Source: Pedobacter glucosidilyticus
Lineage (GTDB): Bacteria > Bacteroidota > Bacteroidia > Sphingobacteriales > Sphingobacteriaceae
Length of the DNA: 26,620 bases
Direction: 5' to 3'
NCBI RefSeq assembly: GCF_002483235.1
Contig: NZ_DLHN01000040.1
Span: 1 to 26,620, forward strand
The translations under genes were made by a program, and so were the position numbers. Below, one piece after another: positions 17,478 to 24,809 of this stretch. The notes below the pieces were generated by a model, which did no database searches, was not told where the DNA came from, and saw nothing but the letters and a program-made list of their open reading frames with translations. Positions within the stretch are counted from its first letter, which is position 1. Each line of letters begins with the position of its first letter.

Positions 17478-17897
17478 ATGGCAAGATTAATGGCTTTTGA
17501 TTACGGAAGTAAACGTTTAGGAATAGCCGTTACAGACCCCATGCAAATGATTGCTAATGGCTTAACTACCATACATCCAAAAGACATCATCAGTTTTTTG
17601 AAAACCTATTTGCAAACAGAGCAGGTAGAGGCTTTTATTGTTGGCCAACCTAAACAAATGGATGGTAGCGCATCGCAATCTGCACCATTGGTAAATGCTT
17701 TTGTAAACCTCTTGAAAAAGAACTTTCCTGATATTAAAGTAGAAATGGTAGACGAGCGTTTTACTTCTAAAATGGCTTCTGCAGTAATTGCCCAAAGCGG
17801 CATGAGCAAGAAAGCTAAGCACAACAAAGCTTTGGTTGATACTATTTCTGCTACCATTATTTTACAATCTTACATGGAGCAAAAATCTCTTTTTTAA
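17478..17897 (+). CDS. ruvX: Putative Holliday junction resolvase / pre-16S rRNA nuclease RuvX (YqgF)
   Basis: A 139-residue RNase H-like nuclease of normal length. The acidic catalytic residues of the YqgF family are visible: Asp8 in FDYGSKRLGIAV, Glu93 in VDERFTSKMA, and Asp121 in VDTISATIILQSYM. The VGQPKQMDGS loop (55-64) corresponds to the family's VGLPxxMDG. In E. coli YqgF takes part in 5' maturation of 16S rRNA, and a Holliday-junction resolvase role was also proposed. It is the first gene of a plus-strand cluster: the O-methyltransferase gene starts 53 bp downstream. Confidence 0.93.
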   Translation: MARLMAFDYGSKRLGIAVTDPMQMIANGLTTIHPKDIISFLKTYLQTEQVEAFIVGQPKQMDGSASQSAPLVNAFVNLLKKNFPDIKVEMVDERFTSKMASAVIAQSGMSKKAKHNKALVDTISATIILQSYMEQKSLF

Positions 17898-17950
17898 GAG
17901 CTCTTCCCAAAGCAACAAATCAAGCCATCATAAATACTTAAATTAGCCCC

Positions 17951-18586
17951 ATGGAACTTCTTCATGAAACCTTAAAGCTTTACCTAGAGCAGTATTGCGA
18001 GCCAGAACCCGAACTCTTAAAGCATATTGATAGGGAAACAAATTTAAAAGTTTTAATGCCTAGGATGGTATCTGGCCATTACCAAGGCAGGGTTATTAGC
18101 TGGTTAACAAAACTGGTTAACCCTAAAAATATACTAGAGATTGGCACTTTTACCGGTTATGCTACGTTATGCTTTGCTGAGGGTTTGGCAGAAGATGGTA
18201 AAATTATCACGCTAGATATTAATGAAGAGTTGGAAGATAGGGTAAGAGGTTATTTTGCTCAATCTGCTTACGCGGATAAAATAGATTATCGTATTGGTAA
18301 TGCTATGGAAATCATTCCTACGCTAAAAGAAACTTTTGATATGGTATTTATTGATGCAGATAAGAAAAACAACCTCAACTACTATCACTTGGTTTTTAAC
18401 CAAGTAAAACCCGGCGGATTAATTATTGTTGATAATGTTTTATGGAGCGGTAAAGTAGTGGCACAAAAAGAAGATAAAGATACCAGCAATATTATTAATT
18501 TTAATGATGAAATAGCTAAAGACCAACGCGTTGAAAAACTGATTTTACCTGTTAGAGATGGCTTATTTATCATCAGAAAGAAATAA
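17951..18586 (+). CDS. SAM-dependent O-methyltransferase (family 3, COMT/TrmR-like)
   Basis: A 211-residue class I methyltransferase. The SAM-binding motif I is EIGTFTGY (63-70) and motif II is KIITLDINEE (84-93). The divalent-metal site is formed by FIDADK (Asp135) and DNVLW (Asp161, Asn162). The MPRMVSGHYQGR segment (36-47) is the conserved entry helix of caffeoyl-CoA O-methyltransferase-like enzymes. Bacterial members include small-molecule O-methyltransferases and TrmR, which methylates 5-hydroxyuridine in tRNA. Housekeeping neighbours (ruvX upstream) make a tRNA role possible but do not prove it. The next gene starts 3 bases after its stop, so it is in an operon. Confidence 0.88.
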   Translation: MELLHETLKLYLEQYCEPEPELLKHIDRETNLKVLMPRMVSGHYQGRVISWLTKLVNPKNILEIGTFTGYATLCFAEGLAEDGKIITLDINEELEDRVRGYFAQSAYADKIDYRIGNAMEIIPTLKETFDMVFIDADKKNNLNYYHLVFNQVKPGGLIIVDNVLWSGKVVAQKEDKDTSNIINFNDEIAKDQRVEKLILPVRDGLFIIRKK

Positions 18587-18589
18587 AAA

Positions 18590-19435
18590 ATGAAAAGATT
18601 TAACCTTTATTATGCTTTGTTATTTGTTTGTTTTTCAATGATTTTTTTTCAGGCTTGTTCTCCTAAAACGCAAAGCTATCACAAACAAAATAAGCAAATA
18701 GAAAAAACTGCTAATAAAAAAACTAGTGGCAATTATATCAACTACAATGCGGTTTCTTACATAGAGAGGTTTAAAAATATTGCCATTTCATCTATGAATA
18801 AGTATGGTATACCAGCTAGTATCACCTTAGCACAAGCTATATTAGAATCGGGTACCGGAAATAGTGATTTAGCTAAATATGCCAATAACCATTTTGGTAT
18901 AAAATGTACCAGTGATTGGAAAGGCAAAGGTTATTATAAGGATGACGATAAAAAAGACGATTGCTTTAGGGTTTACAACAACCCCGAAGAGAGTTTTAAA
19001 GACCATTCTGAATTTTTAAAGCGTAAACGTTATGCACCATTATTTGAGTTGGATAAAAATGATTACCAAGGCTGGGCTTACGGCTTAAAACAAGCAGGAT
19101 ATGCTACCAACCCAAAATATCCACAGCTTTTAATTGGTATTATAGAGCGTTATAACCTTACGCAATATGATAGCCCAGAAGGACGATACGAGAAAATTAA
19201 AAGAGAGGATCGCGTTTTAGCAGATATCAACAATAATATCCCTAAAGAAGCTAGTAAAGAAAAAACTACTAATGCCCTTGTTTTAATAGAAGGTAATAAA
19301 TATGTGGTGCAAACAGGAGATACACTATACAATATTTCTAAACGTTTTGGACTTACGGTTGATGATTTAATGGCACTGAATAACTTAAGCGATAACCATA
19401 TTAAAATTGGCCAAAGCCTTATCATAAAGAAATAG
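18590..19435 (+). CDS. Glucosaminidase-LysM lipoprotein (peptidoglycan hydrolase)
   Basis: A 281-residue lipoprotein with signal MKRFNLYYALLFVCFSMIFF and lipobox FFQAC (Cys23). Residues about 55-195 are a mannosyl-glycoprotein endo-beta-N-acetylglucosaminidase-like (GH73/FlgJ-type) domain, with IPASITLAQAILESGTGNS carrying the likely catalytic Glu86, followed by NNHFGIKC and a KRYAPLFELD segment. A Lys/Glu-rich linker leads to one LysM domain at 237-280 (YVVQTGDTLYNISKRFGL... IKIGQSLIIKK) for peptidoglycan binding. It would cut between GlcNAc and MurNAc in the periplasm during wall turnover. It is packed 3 bases after the methyltransferase gene and 6 bases before the next gene. Confidence 0.92.
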   Translation: MKRFNLYYALLFVCFSMIFFQACSPKTQSYHKQNKQIEKTANKKTSGNYINYNAVSYIERFKNIAISSMNKYGIPASITLAQAILESGTGNSDLAKYANNHFGIKCTSDWKGKGYYKDDDKKDDCFRVYNNPEESFKDHSEFLKRKRYAPLFELDKNDYQGWAYGLKQAGYATNPKYPQLLIGIIERYNLTQYDSPEGRYEKIKREDRVLADINNNIPKEASKEKTTNALVLIEGNKYVVQTGDTLYNISKRFGLTVDDLMALNNLSDNHIKIGQSLIIKK

Positions 19436-19441
19436 ACATAG

Positions 19442-20200
19442 ATGTTGAGAGTAACTTTTATCTTAATTTTTAGCTTTATGCTATTTGTAAAAGGCTCTTT
19501 AGCACAAGGTATAGAGGCAGAAGGTATTGTATTTGATAGCGATACTAAATTTAGACTCACCCGAGTAAAAATCACTAACCTTACAACTGCCACTTCTATT
19601 TTTAATAATTCTAAAGGCGAGTTTAAACTCAATCTATCAGCTGGAGATAAAATAACAGCATCTTTATTTGGGTATAAACCAGATACTTTAATATTTAACC
19701 CATCGCAAGCAGTCCTTATTTTCAATCTTAAAAGGCTAGCCATTCCCTTAGCAGAAGTTTTAATACAAGACTCGGTAATAAGTGCCAGAAAACGTTTTGA
19801 AGAGTTAAGAAAGCAATTTAATAGCCTTAATAGAATAGGAAATAATAAAGATATAATTGCTATAGGCAACCAGGGTGGAGCAGGTTTAAGTATTGATGCT
19901 TTATGGAGCGCATTTTCCAGAGAAGGTAAAAATGCCAGAAGATTACAAGAAATTATGGAAAGAGATTATGTCAATAATTTTATTGATGAACGTTTCACAA
20001 AAGCACTGGTTACCGAAACAACAGGTTTAAAAGGAGGGAAATTAGAAATCTTTATGCTCAACTATAGGCCTTCTTACTTTTTTGTTTTAGGAGCATCAGA
20101 ATATGATTTAATTTCTTACATCAAAATAGCTTATATACGCTTTCAAAAATATCCACACTTAGAAGATTTATCAAACTTAAAACCTATTCAAGTAGAATAA
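19442..20200 (+). CDS. Secreted carboxypeptidase-regulatory-like domain protein
   Basis: A 252-residue exported protein (signal MLRVTFILIFSFMLFVKGSLAQ). Residues about 24-95 form a carboxypeptidase-D regulatory-like beta-sandwich of the kind seen at the N-terminus of TonB-dependent receptors (GIVFDSDTKFRLTRVKITN... SKGEFKLNLSAGDKITASLFGYKPDT). The C-terminal half (IDALWSAFSREGKNARRLQEIMERDYVNNFIDERF) is a pattern I associate with Bacteroidota carboxypeptidase-regulatory-like proteins without a barrel. No catalytic motif is visible. It sits inside the operon between the glucosaminidase gene (6-base gap) and the HExxH gene (3-base gap), which suggests an envelope role. Confidence 0.75.
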   Translation: MLRVTFILIFSFMLFVKGSLAQGIEAEGIVFDSDTKFRLTRVKITNLTTATSIFNNSKGEFKLNLSAGDKITASLFGYKPDTLIFNPSQAVLIFNLKRLAIPLAEVLIQDSVISARKRFEELRKQFNSLNRIGNNKDIIAIGNQGGAGLSIDALWSAFSREGKNARRLQEIMERDYVNNFIDERFTKALVTETTGLKGGKLEIFMLNYRPSYFFVLGASEYDLISYIKIAYIRFQKYPHLEDLSNLKPIQVE

Positions 20201-20203
20201 ACC

Positions 20204-20524
20204 ATGTGGTATAAAACCATATATTGCCCCTGGCTTCATGTAAACGGCATGGCTTTATATCCTTTTATTTTGGTTAAAGAGAAGCATAACTTGAGCAATC
20301 AGCAGCTCATCAACCATGAATTAATTCATTTTAAACAACAGATAGAACTGCTTATTCTGCCTTTTTACTTCTTTTATATCATCCATTACTTTATCAATTT
20401 ACTTTATTACCGCCAGCATCAAAAAGCTTATTTTCAAATTATTTTTGAGCAAGAGGCTTATAAATACGATAAGGATTTAAACTACCTGAAAAGGCGAAGG
20501 TTTTTAGCTTTTTTATACCTTTAA
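20204..20524 (+). CDS. Small HExxH (putative minimal zinc metallopeptidase-like) protein
   Basis: A 106-residue protein. It has a zinc-site HExxH motif, NHELIHFKQQ (HELIH at 38-42), directly before a hydrophobic helix (ILPFYFFYIIHYFINLLYY, about 51-69). A second conserved-looking acidic motif FEQEAY (81-86) lies after the helix and could supply the third zinc ligand, as in gluzincins. The rest is basic (LKRRRFLAFLYL at the end). Short proteins of this type with an NHExIHxxQQ core occur in other Bacteroidota, usually as hypothetical proteins. Whether it cleaves peptides is unproven. It is tightly packed after the regulatory-domain gene in an envelope-related operon. Confidence 0.7.
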   Translation: MWYKTIYCPWLHVNGMALYPFILVKEKHNLSNQQLINHELIHFKQQIELLILPFYFFYIIHYFINLLYYRQHQKAYFQIIFEQEAYKYDKDLNYLKRRRFLAFLYL

Positions 20525-20592
20525 AAAGAGAGTTTCCTGTCAAAAAAAGCTTTATAACTTAATATAATTATCAAAATTACGTTCTTTGTGGT

Positions 20593-21594
20593 ATGAAGTT
20601 TATCAAAATTGGTATCATTACCGTATTAGCTACTATTTCATTTTGCATGAGCACAACCGCACAACTGCTTGATTTTGAAACAGATACTATAAAAGTTTCT
20701 CCTATTTATCCTAAAAAAAATATGCTGGTAAGCAGATTACCTTTTTTCTATATCAAAAAACAAGATTTACCTTTTTATCTGGTAAACAGGAAGGTAAATT
20801 ATTGGAAAAGTACAGGCTCTTTTGGTTTAAATTTAAATCAAGCTGCTTTTAGCGATAATTGGAGTAGTGGCGGGGTAAATTCTATCTCATTAAGTACTTT
20901 ATTAAATTATAAAGCGGAGTATAATAAAGATGGCAAAAACTTTATTTCAGAAGTGATATTACAATATGGCAAGCTCAAAAATAAAGACCAAATGCAAAGA
21001 AAAACAAACGACCGTATTTTCTGGGATAATAAGGCTTCTTTAAGAATTTCTCAAAACTGGAATTTCTTTGGCTCTTTAAGTTTTGAGTCTCAGTTTGATT
21101 TAGGTTATGTTTATAGTAAAGATGCGCAAGGTAATGAAATTCGTAAGCCAATTTCTAAATTTATGTCGCCCGGCTATTTAACCGAATCTTTTGGTTTTGA
21201 GTATAAGCCCGAAAAATACTTTAGCTTACGTTTAGGTACAGGTACTGCCCGCCAAACATTTATGTTAGATACTACTTTATACAGAAATAACGCAAAAAAC
21301 TTTGGTGTTCCTATTGGTAAAAACTTTAGAAACGAGCTGGCTTTCCAAGCAGTTATGAATTTTGAGAAAGAAATAGCAACGAATATCAATCTTAAATCAA
21401 GATACCTATTATTTGCCTCTTATGAGCATCTTAATAATATTGACCAAAGGTTAGACATTACCCTTACAGCTAAAGTTAACAGGTTAGTGAATGTTACCGT
21501 AGCCGGTACAGCCCTATATGATGATGATTTTAGTAGCGAGATACAATCCAGCCAGTCATTAGCGTTGGGTTTAGTTTATAAATTTAAACCATAA
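20593..21594 (+). CDS. DUF3078-domain outer-membrane-like protein
   Basis: A 333-residue exported protein (signal peptide ending STTAQ, about residue 23). The region from residue 70 matches DUF3078: NYWKSTGSFGLNLNQAAFSDNWSSGGVNSISLSTLLNY, WDNKASLRISQNW, and FMSPGYLTESFGFEYKPEKYFSLRLGTGTARQTF. Alternating polar/hydrophobic strands with aromatic girdles and the C-terminal strand SLALGLVYKFKP suggest a small outer-membrane beta-barrel. Function is unknown. The gene follows the HExxH gene by 68 bp, far enough for its own promoter, and is followed by a GC-rich hairpin. Confidence 0.85.
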   Translation: MKFIKIGIITVLATISFCMSTTAQLLDFETDTIKVSPIYPKKNMLVSRLPFFYIKKQDLPFYLVNRKVNYWKSTGSFGLNLNQAAFSDNWSSGGVNSISLSTLLNYKAEYNKDGKNFISEVILQYGKLKNKDQMQRKTNDRIFWDNKASLRISQNWNFFGSLSFESQFDLGYVYSKDAQGNEIRKPISKFMSPGYLTESFGFEYKPEKYFSLRLGTGTARQTFMLDTTLYRNNAKNFGVPIGKNFRNELAFQAVMNFEKEIATNINLKSRYLLFASYEHLNNIDQRLDITLTAKVNRLVNVTVAGTALYDDDFSSEIQSSQSLALGLVYKFKP

Positions 21595-21597
21595 AAA

Positions 21598-21620
21598 AAT
21601 GCCCCACGTTCCGGGGCATT
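21598..21620. terminator. GC-rich hairpin after the DUF3078 gene
   Basis: An 8-bp stem AATGCCCC (21598-21605) and GGGGCATT (21613-21620) with a 7-base loop. It begins 4 bases after the stop codon and is preceded by an A-run. The T tract after it on the plus strand is weak (ATTAATT), so its 3' tail is better formed on the minus strand. It is the most GC-rich element of the intergenic gap and most likely ends the upstream transcript. Confidence 0.65.
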
Positions 21621-22003
21621 AATTCTGCATAACACTAACTAACTAACTCTATTTCAAATTTGCAGGGTGAAATAAAGACTTTTTAACTTGCAAACAAGTT
21701 TATATTGTTTTGAAACGGATTTTGTCGATTTATAATCGTAAAAATAATAAAAAAAGGTCTTTGCCAAGCACCTTTTGCAATATTTTTAACAAATTTTAAC
21801 ATTAATTTTAGTTAAGTTTAACTTAGCTTCTCTGTCTTATCCAACTATTGATGAACACTTATAAGACGATGAAACACTCAAGTTTGTTACAAATATTTTA
21901 AAAATAATTTTCTTTTTTAAGTAACATAAAAGATTGTAAAATCAAACAGCTTTTTATCCTCAAAATGATAACTTTGTAATCCAAAAATTAAAAAAGGTTA
22001 GCA
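21621..22003. other. Structured, AT-rich non-coding interval before ffh
   Basis: About 380 bp with no gene. Several short hairpins follow one another: ATTTCA/TGAAAT (21651-21673), AACTTG/CAAGTT with a CAAA loop and a T-rich tail (21685-21700), CGATT/AATCG (21726-21738), and AAAAGGT/ACCTTTT with an inner CTT/AAG extension (21752-21776). A CTAA tetranucleotide run lies at 21635-21648. The ffh promoter candidate is at the right end. A small RNA or an ffh leader is possible, but I recognise no known RNA family. Confidence 0.4.
21969..21976 (+). promoter_or_regulatory. Candidate -7 box for ffh
   Basis: TAACTTTG is a perfect match to the Bacteroidota -7 consensus and lies 27 bases before the ffh ATG. 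No TTG was found at the expected -33 distance, so the promoter call is moderate. Confidence 0.4.
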
Positions 22004-23350
22004 ATGTTTGACAATCTACAGGAGAAGCTGGAAGGCGCTTTCAAAGTCTTAAAAGGACAAGGAAGCATTACCGAAATTAACGTGGCAGAAACCATGAAAG
22101 AGATAAGAAAAGCTCTTTTAGATGCCGATGTTAACTATAAAACTGCAAAATCATTTACGGATGAGGTTAAACAAAAAGCCTTAGGGCAAAATGTATTAAC
22201 GGCTATTTCACCTGGCCAGTTACTAACCAAAATCATGAATGATGAACTGACTAACCTCATGGGTGGCCAGGTTACAGAGCTTGATTTAAAAACAAATCCA
22301 ACGGTAATCTTAATTGCCGGACTAAACGGTGCGGGTAAAACTACCTTTACCGGAAAGCTTGCGAATTTCCTTAAAACACAAAAAAATAAAAAACCATTAT
22401 TGGTTGCCGGCGACGTTTACAGGCCAGCCGCTATAGATCAATTAGAAGTATTAGCAGGACAGGTTAATGCTGAGGTTTATACCAATCGTGAATCTAAAGA
22501 CCCAGTAGCTATTGCATTAGAAGGTATTGCACATGGTAAGAAAAACGGCAACAATGTGATCATTATAGATACGGCTGGTCGTTTAACTTTAGATGATGCC
22601 TTGATGGATGAAATTGCTGAAGTTAAGAAAGCAACCAACCCACAAGAAATACTTTTTGTAGTTGATGCCATGACCGGGCAAGATGCCGTAAACACCGCTA
22701 AGGTGTTTAATGAGCGTTTAGATTTTACCGGCGTTGTATTAACTAAATTAGATGGTGATACCCGTGGTGGAGCGGCACTTTCTATCAAATCTGTAGTAAA
22801 CAAACCTATTAAATTTGTTGGTACAGGCGAGAAGATGGATGCCTTGGATGTTTTCTATCCAGATAGGATGGCGTCTCGTATCCTAGGTATGGGAGATGTG
22901 GTATCTTTAGTAGAAAGAGCACAACAGCAGTTTGATGAGAAAGAGGCAGCAGCACTACAAAAGAAAATCAGAAAAAATAAATTTGATTTTAATGATTTCC
23001 TAGGCCAAATACAGCAAATCAAAAAAATGGGTAACATTAAAGATTTGATGGGCATGATACCAGGCGTTGGCAAAATGATGAAAAATGTGGATATAGATGA
23101 TAATGCTTTTAAAGGTATAGAATCTATCATTACTTCTATGACACCTTACGAACGTGAAAACCCAGATGCGATTAACCAAAGCAGAAGAATAAGAATTGCA
23201 AAAGGTTCTGGTAATGATATTACTGAGGTAAATAAATTAATTAAGCAGTTTGAGGATATGCGTAAGGTTATGAAACAATTCTCAGATCCATCGGCTATGT
23301 CTAAAATGCAAAAAATGATGAAGAATATGCCTGGTGGCATGGGTAGGTAA
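22004..23350 (+). CDS. ffh: Signal recognition particle protein Ffh
   Basis: A 448-residue SRP54 GTPase of normal length that binds SRP RNA and signal peptides of nascent membrane and secreted proteins and delivers ribosomes to FtsY. The N domain is at about 1-95. The G domain carries G1 GLNGAGKT (106-113), G3 DTAGR (about 189) and G4 TKLDGD (about 247). The Met-rich M domain (about 300-448) includes FDFNDFLGQIQQIKKMG, MIPGVGKMM, RIRIAKGSGNDITEVNKLI (SRP RNA binding) and a terminal MSKMQKMMKNMPGGMGR. It is the last core gene before the duplicated accessory region. Confidence 0.97.
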   Translation: MFDNLQEKLEGAFKVLKGQGSITEINVAETMKEIRKALLDADVNYKTAKSFTDEVKQKALGQNVLTAISPGQLLTKIMNDELTNLMGGQVTELDLKTNPTVILIAGLNGAGKTTFTGKLANFLKTQKNKKPLLVAGDVYRPAAIDQLEVLAGQVNAEVYTNRESKDPVAIALEGIAHGKKNGNNVIIIDTAGRLTLDDALMDEIAEVKKATNPQEILFVVDAMTGQDAVNTAKVFNERLDFTGVVLTKLDGDTRGGAALSIKSVVNKPIKFVGTGEKMDALDVFYPDRMASRILGMGDVVSLVERAQQQFDEKEAAALQKKIRKNKFDFNDFLGQIQQIKKMGNIKDLMGMIPGVGKMMKNVDIDDNAFKGIESIITSMTPYERENPDAINQSRRIRIAKGSGNDITEVNKLIKQFEDMRKVMKQFSDPSAMSKMQKMMKNMPGGMGR

Positions 23351-23449
23351 ATACTGATTAAAGTAAAAAGTACTGAGTAGCAGGTAAAAAGATAACTTTA
23401 AGCCACTCCCTTAGCTATCCTAAATCTTTAAAGTAAATATCGATTTGAC

Positions 23450-23635
23450 ATGAAAAATAAAATTGGCTTTAACTTCTTTTTTGCAATGATTGCTTTTACA
23501 TTGGGACTAGCATTATATCGTGAGTTTGATTTTAATACTTTTACATTTAGAAAAACAGCATTAGGTATACTTTACTTACTGGTATTTATAGTATCCATTT
23601 ATCTGACATTTAAGAAGAAAACAAAAACCGAATGA
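23450..23635 (+). CDS. Small two-membrane-segment protein (intact copy)
   Basis: A 61-residue protein with two hydrophobic segments, at about residues 7-23 (GFNFFFAMIAFTLGLAL) and 37-53 (ALGILYLLVFIVSIYL), and a basic tail (FKKKTKTE). I do not recognise a family. It opens the repeated block and its sequence is nearly duplicated at 24640-24809. Its TGA stop overlaps the ATG of the next ORF by 4 bases (ATGA), so the two would be translated in a coupled way. In an intact locus that second gene would start with a signal peptide and be larger. The role may be a membrane helper for that secreted product, which is an inference. Confidence 0.6.
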   Translation: MKNKIGFNFFFAMIAFTLGLALYREFDFNTFTFRKTALGILYLLVFIVSIYLTFKKKTKTE

Positions 23636-23727
23636 ATGCCACCTTATACACAATAGCTTGTTTTTTCTTACTCACAAATATTTTTGGACAAACAGCAAAC
23701 CTCAGATGGCGTAAGTATGCAGCCTAA
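23632..23727 (+). pseudogene. 5' remnant of a secreted-protein gene, cut short at the REP-like hairpin (copy 1)
   Basis: A 31-codon ORF overlapping the two-membrane-segment gene by ATGA. It encodes a clear signal peptide (MNATLYTIACFFLLTNIFGQ), then TANLRWRKYAA and a stop. The stop and the last codons are supplied by the hairpin element at 23708-23750, which suggests that the original coding body was lost and replaced. The same truncation occurs in copy 2. Signal peptides of this shape (…FGQ) start many secreted Bacteroidota proteins, including YD/RHS-type ones, but the lost gene cannot be identified from this stub. Confidence 0.5.
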
Positions 23728-23750
23728 GCCCTGTGTTGAGTACTTATGCC
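23708..23750. repeat. REP-like hairpin H1
   Basis: GGCGTAAGTA (23708-23717) pairs with TACTTATGCC (23741-23750) over 10 bp, with one G-T wobble at the fourth pair and a 23-base loop. Related hairpins lie at 24486-24530, 24882-24924 and 25794-25838. Confidence 0.7.
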
Positions 23751-23940
23751 TGTTTTGCCAAATCACCCTATCTATTTTTTACTTTAATTGAGAACTTATA
23801 CTTCCTGCTAATTTCCTGAAAATAAAGGTTTTATTGGTTTATACATAATATTGAAGCCTCTGCTTCTATTTGGTACAAGAAGGCTTTGTCCGTTTGGCTT
23901 GATTATCATTGCGCCATAGAGGGGTAAAAAGGACTTTACG

Positions 23941-24384
23941 TCAATCTTCTTTTGTATAAGAGTGGCGCATTTTTGATAATATTTCTGTCTCTAAACGCTT
24001 CTTTATTCGTTCCTTTTCATCTGAGCTTATATCATGATAAAACATCCATTTCTCACCTTTAAATAACCCAAACAAACTTATATTACACGTATTTGTACTG
24101 CTCCATTGTGTGGTATCTCCGGTAAAATTCACTCTCAATATTTCTTCTGGGTTATTTTGGAAGTATATAAACTTATCGTCCATGAAATCCAATGAAACTG
24201 CATACTCTTTCCACTTCGAAGGAATTGTGTCTGTTGTTGTGGATACAACTTGTAAAAAATCCTTTTCAACATTGTACTTAGAATCAGAGTAATTATAGAA
24301 CTGTATATTCTTGTAGCCTTCGCCTGTACAAGAATTTAAGCCTACTAATAGGAATAACATTATTTTATAGCTTAATTTATTCAT
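23941..24384 (-). CDS. Small lipoprotein of unknown function (immunity-like position)
   Basis: A 147-residue lipoprotein from the chosen ATG. The signal MNKLSYKIMLFLLVGLNSC gives lipidation at Cys19. Nine extra residues encoded upstream overlap the preceding ORF and do not look like a signal. The mature part is mixed polar with aromatic clusters (YKNIQFYNYSDSKYNVEKDF, FIYFQNNPEEILRVNF, KWMFYHDISSDEKERIKKR). No family is recognised. Its ATG lies 2 bases after the stop of a 56-codon ORF on the same strand, which implies coupled translation. Its 3' end abuts long repeat copy 1. A small envelope-anchored protein directly behind a short or cut-down ORF is what orphan immunity genes look like; this is an inference from position only. 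Confidence 0.6.
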   Translation of the reverse strand: MNKLSYKIMLFLLVGLNSCTGEGYKNIQFYNYSDSKYNVEKDFLQVVSTTTDTIPSKWKEYAVSLDFMDDKFIYFQNNPEEILRVNFTGDTTQWSSTNTCNISLFGLFKGEKWMFYHDISSDEKERIKKRLETEILSKMRHSYTKED

Positions 24385-24386
24385 AA

Positions 24387-24557
24387 TCAATGTGCTGGCA
24401 TTGGTGTCCAATTGTCTACAGACTTAAGACCTGCATCTAATTTCTGTATCATATTGTCTGATTCCTGTTTAAAAGCCCCCCCACTGGCGCAAGTATACAG
24501 TCTTAGCCTGTACGGCTGAATACTTGTGCTTTGTAAAAAAGAACCTTTCATAATCAT
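24387..24557 (-). CDS. 56-codon ORF or C-terminal remnant, coupled to the lipoprotein gene
   Basis: Read on the minus strand, an ATG at 24557 opens 56 codons (MIMKGSFLQSTSIQPYRLRL… to …SVDNWTPMPAH) ending in TGA 2 bases before the lipoprotein ATG. The first half runs through the REP-like hairpin at 24486-24530, while the second half (SGGAFKQESDNMIQKLDAGL onward) lies outside it and looks like ordinary helical coding sequence. Two readings fit. It may be a real small gene, or it may be the 3' end of a larger gene whose front was replaced by the hairpin element. The tight spacing to the lipoprotein gene favours genuine past or present translation. No family is recognised. Confidence 0.4.
   Translation of the reverse strand: MIMKGSFLQSTSIQPYRLRLYTCASGGAFKQESDNMIQKLDAGLKSVDNWTPMPAH
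24486..24530. repeat. REP-like hairpin H2 (isolated copy)
   Basis: GGCGCAAGTAT (24486-24496) pairs with ATACTTGTGCT (24520-24530) over 11 bp with two G-T wobbles. An inner AGCC/GGCT stem lies at 24505-24517. Unlike the other three hairpins it is not embedded in the long repeat, so the hairpin itself appears to be a dispersed element. The fifth pair is C-G here and T-A in H1, a compensatory change. Confidence 0.65.
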
Positions 24558-24639
24558 CAATTTATTTTTAATTAATGCCCATTCAAAGGCACAAGTACCC
24601 CTCTTCTCATTCCCCGGCTACATACCTTGCGCTATAGGT

Positions 24640-24809
24640 GCTTTAACTTCTTTTTTGCAATGATTGCTTTTACATTAGGATTAGCATTATATCATGAGTT
24701 TGATTTTAATACCTTTACATTTAGAAAAACAGCATTAGGTATACTTTACTTACTGGTATTTATAGTATCTATTTATCTGACATTTAAGAAAAAAACAAAA
24801 ACCGAATGA
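24640..24809 (+). pseudogene. 5'-truncated copy of the two-membrane-segment gene
   Basis: It encodes FNFFFAMIAFTLGLALYHEF… through …FKKKTKTE, nearly identical to residues 7-61 of the intact copy at 23450-23635. The homology starts abruptly at 24640. The first codons including the ATG are missing, and the upstream frame offers only a TTG (24627). An internal ATG could start a shorter product. The preserved frame and silent or conservative changes suggest a fairly recent duplication. Confidence 0.7.

Larger units (their letters stand above)
23466..23926 (+). repeat. Long direct repeat, copy 1 (complete)
   Basis: About 460 bp that recurs at 24640-25050 with about 90% identity by eye. It holds most of the two-membrane-segment gene, the truncated signal-peptide ORF, a REP-like hairpin, and a conserved 3' block (from about 23818, GAAAATAAAGGTTTTATTGG onward) with a second hairpin (AAGCCT 23854-23859 / AGGCTT 23881-23886). 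Copy 1 carries 52 bp that copy 2 lacks. The minus-strand lipoprotein gene ends 15 bp beyond it. The 305-bp stretch 23636-23940 without an intact gene is explained by this repeat. Confidence 0.85.

Noticed and set aside
19150..19869. 239-codon minus-strand ORF
   Set aside because: It is a shadow of the glucosaminidase-LysM and regulatory-domain genes, both of which have clear domains on the plus strand.
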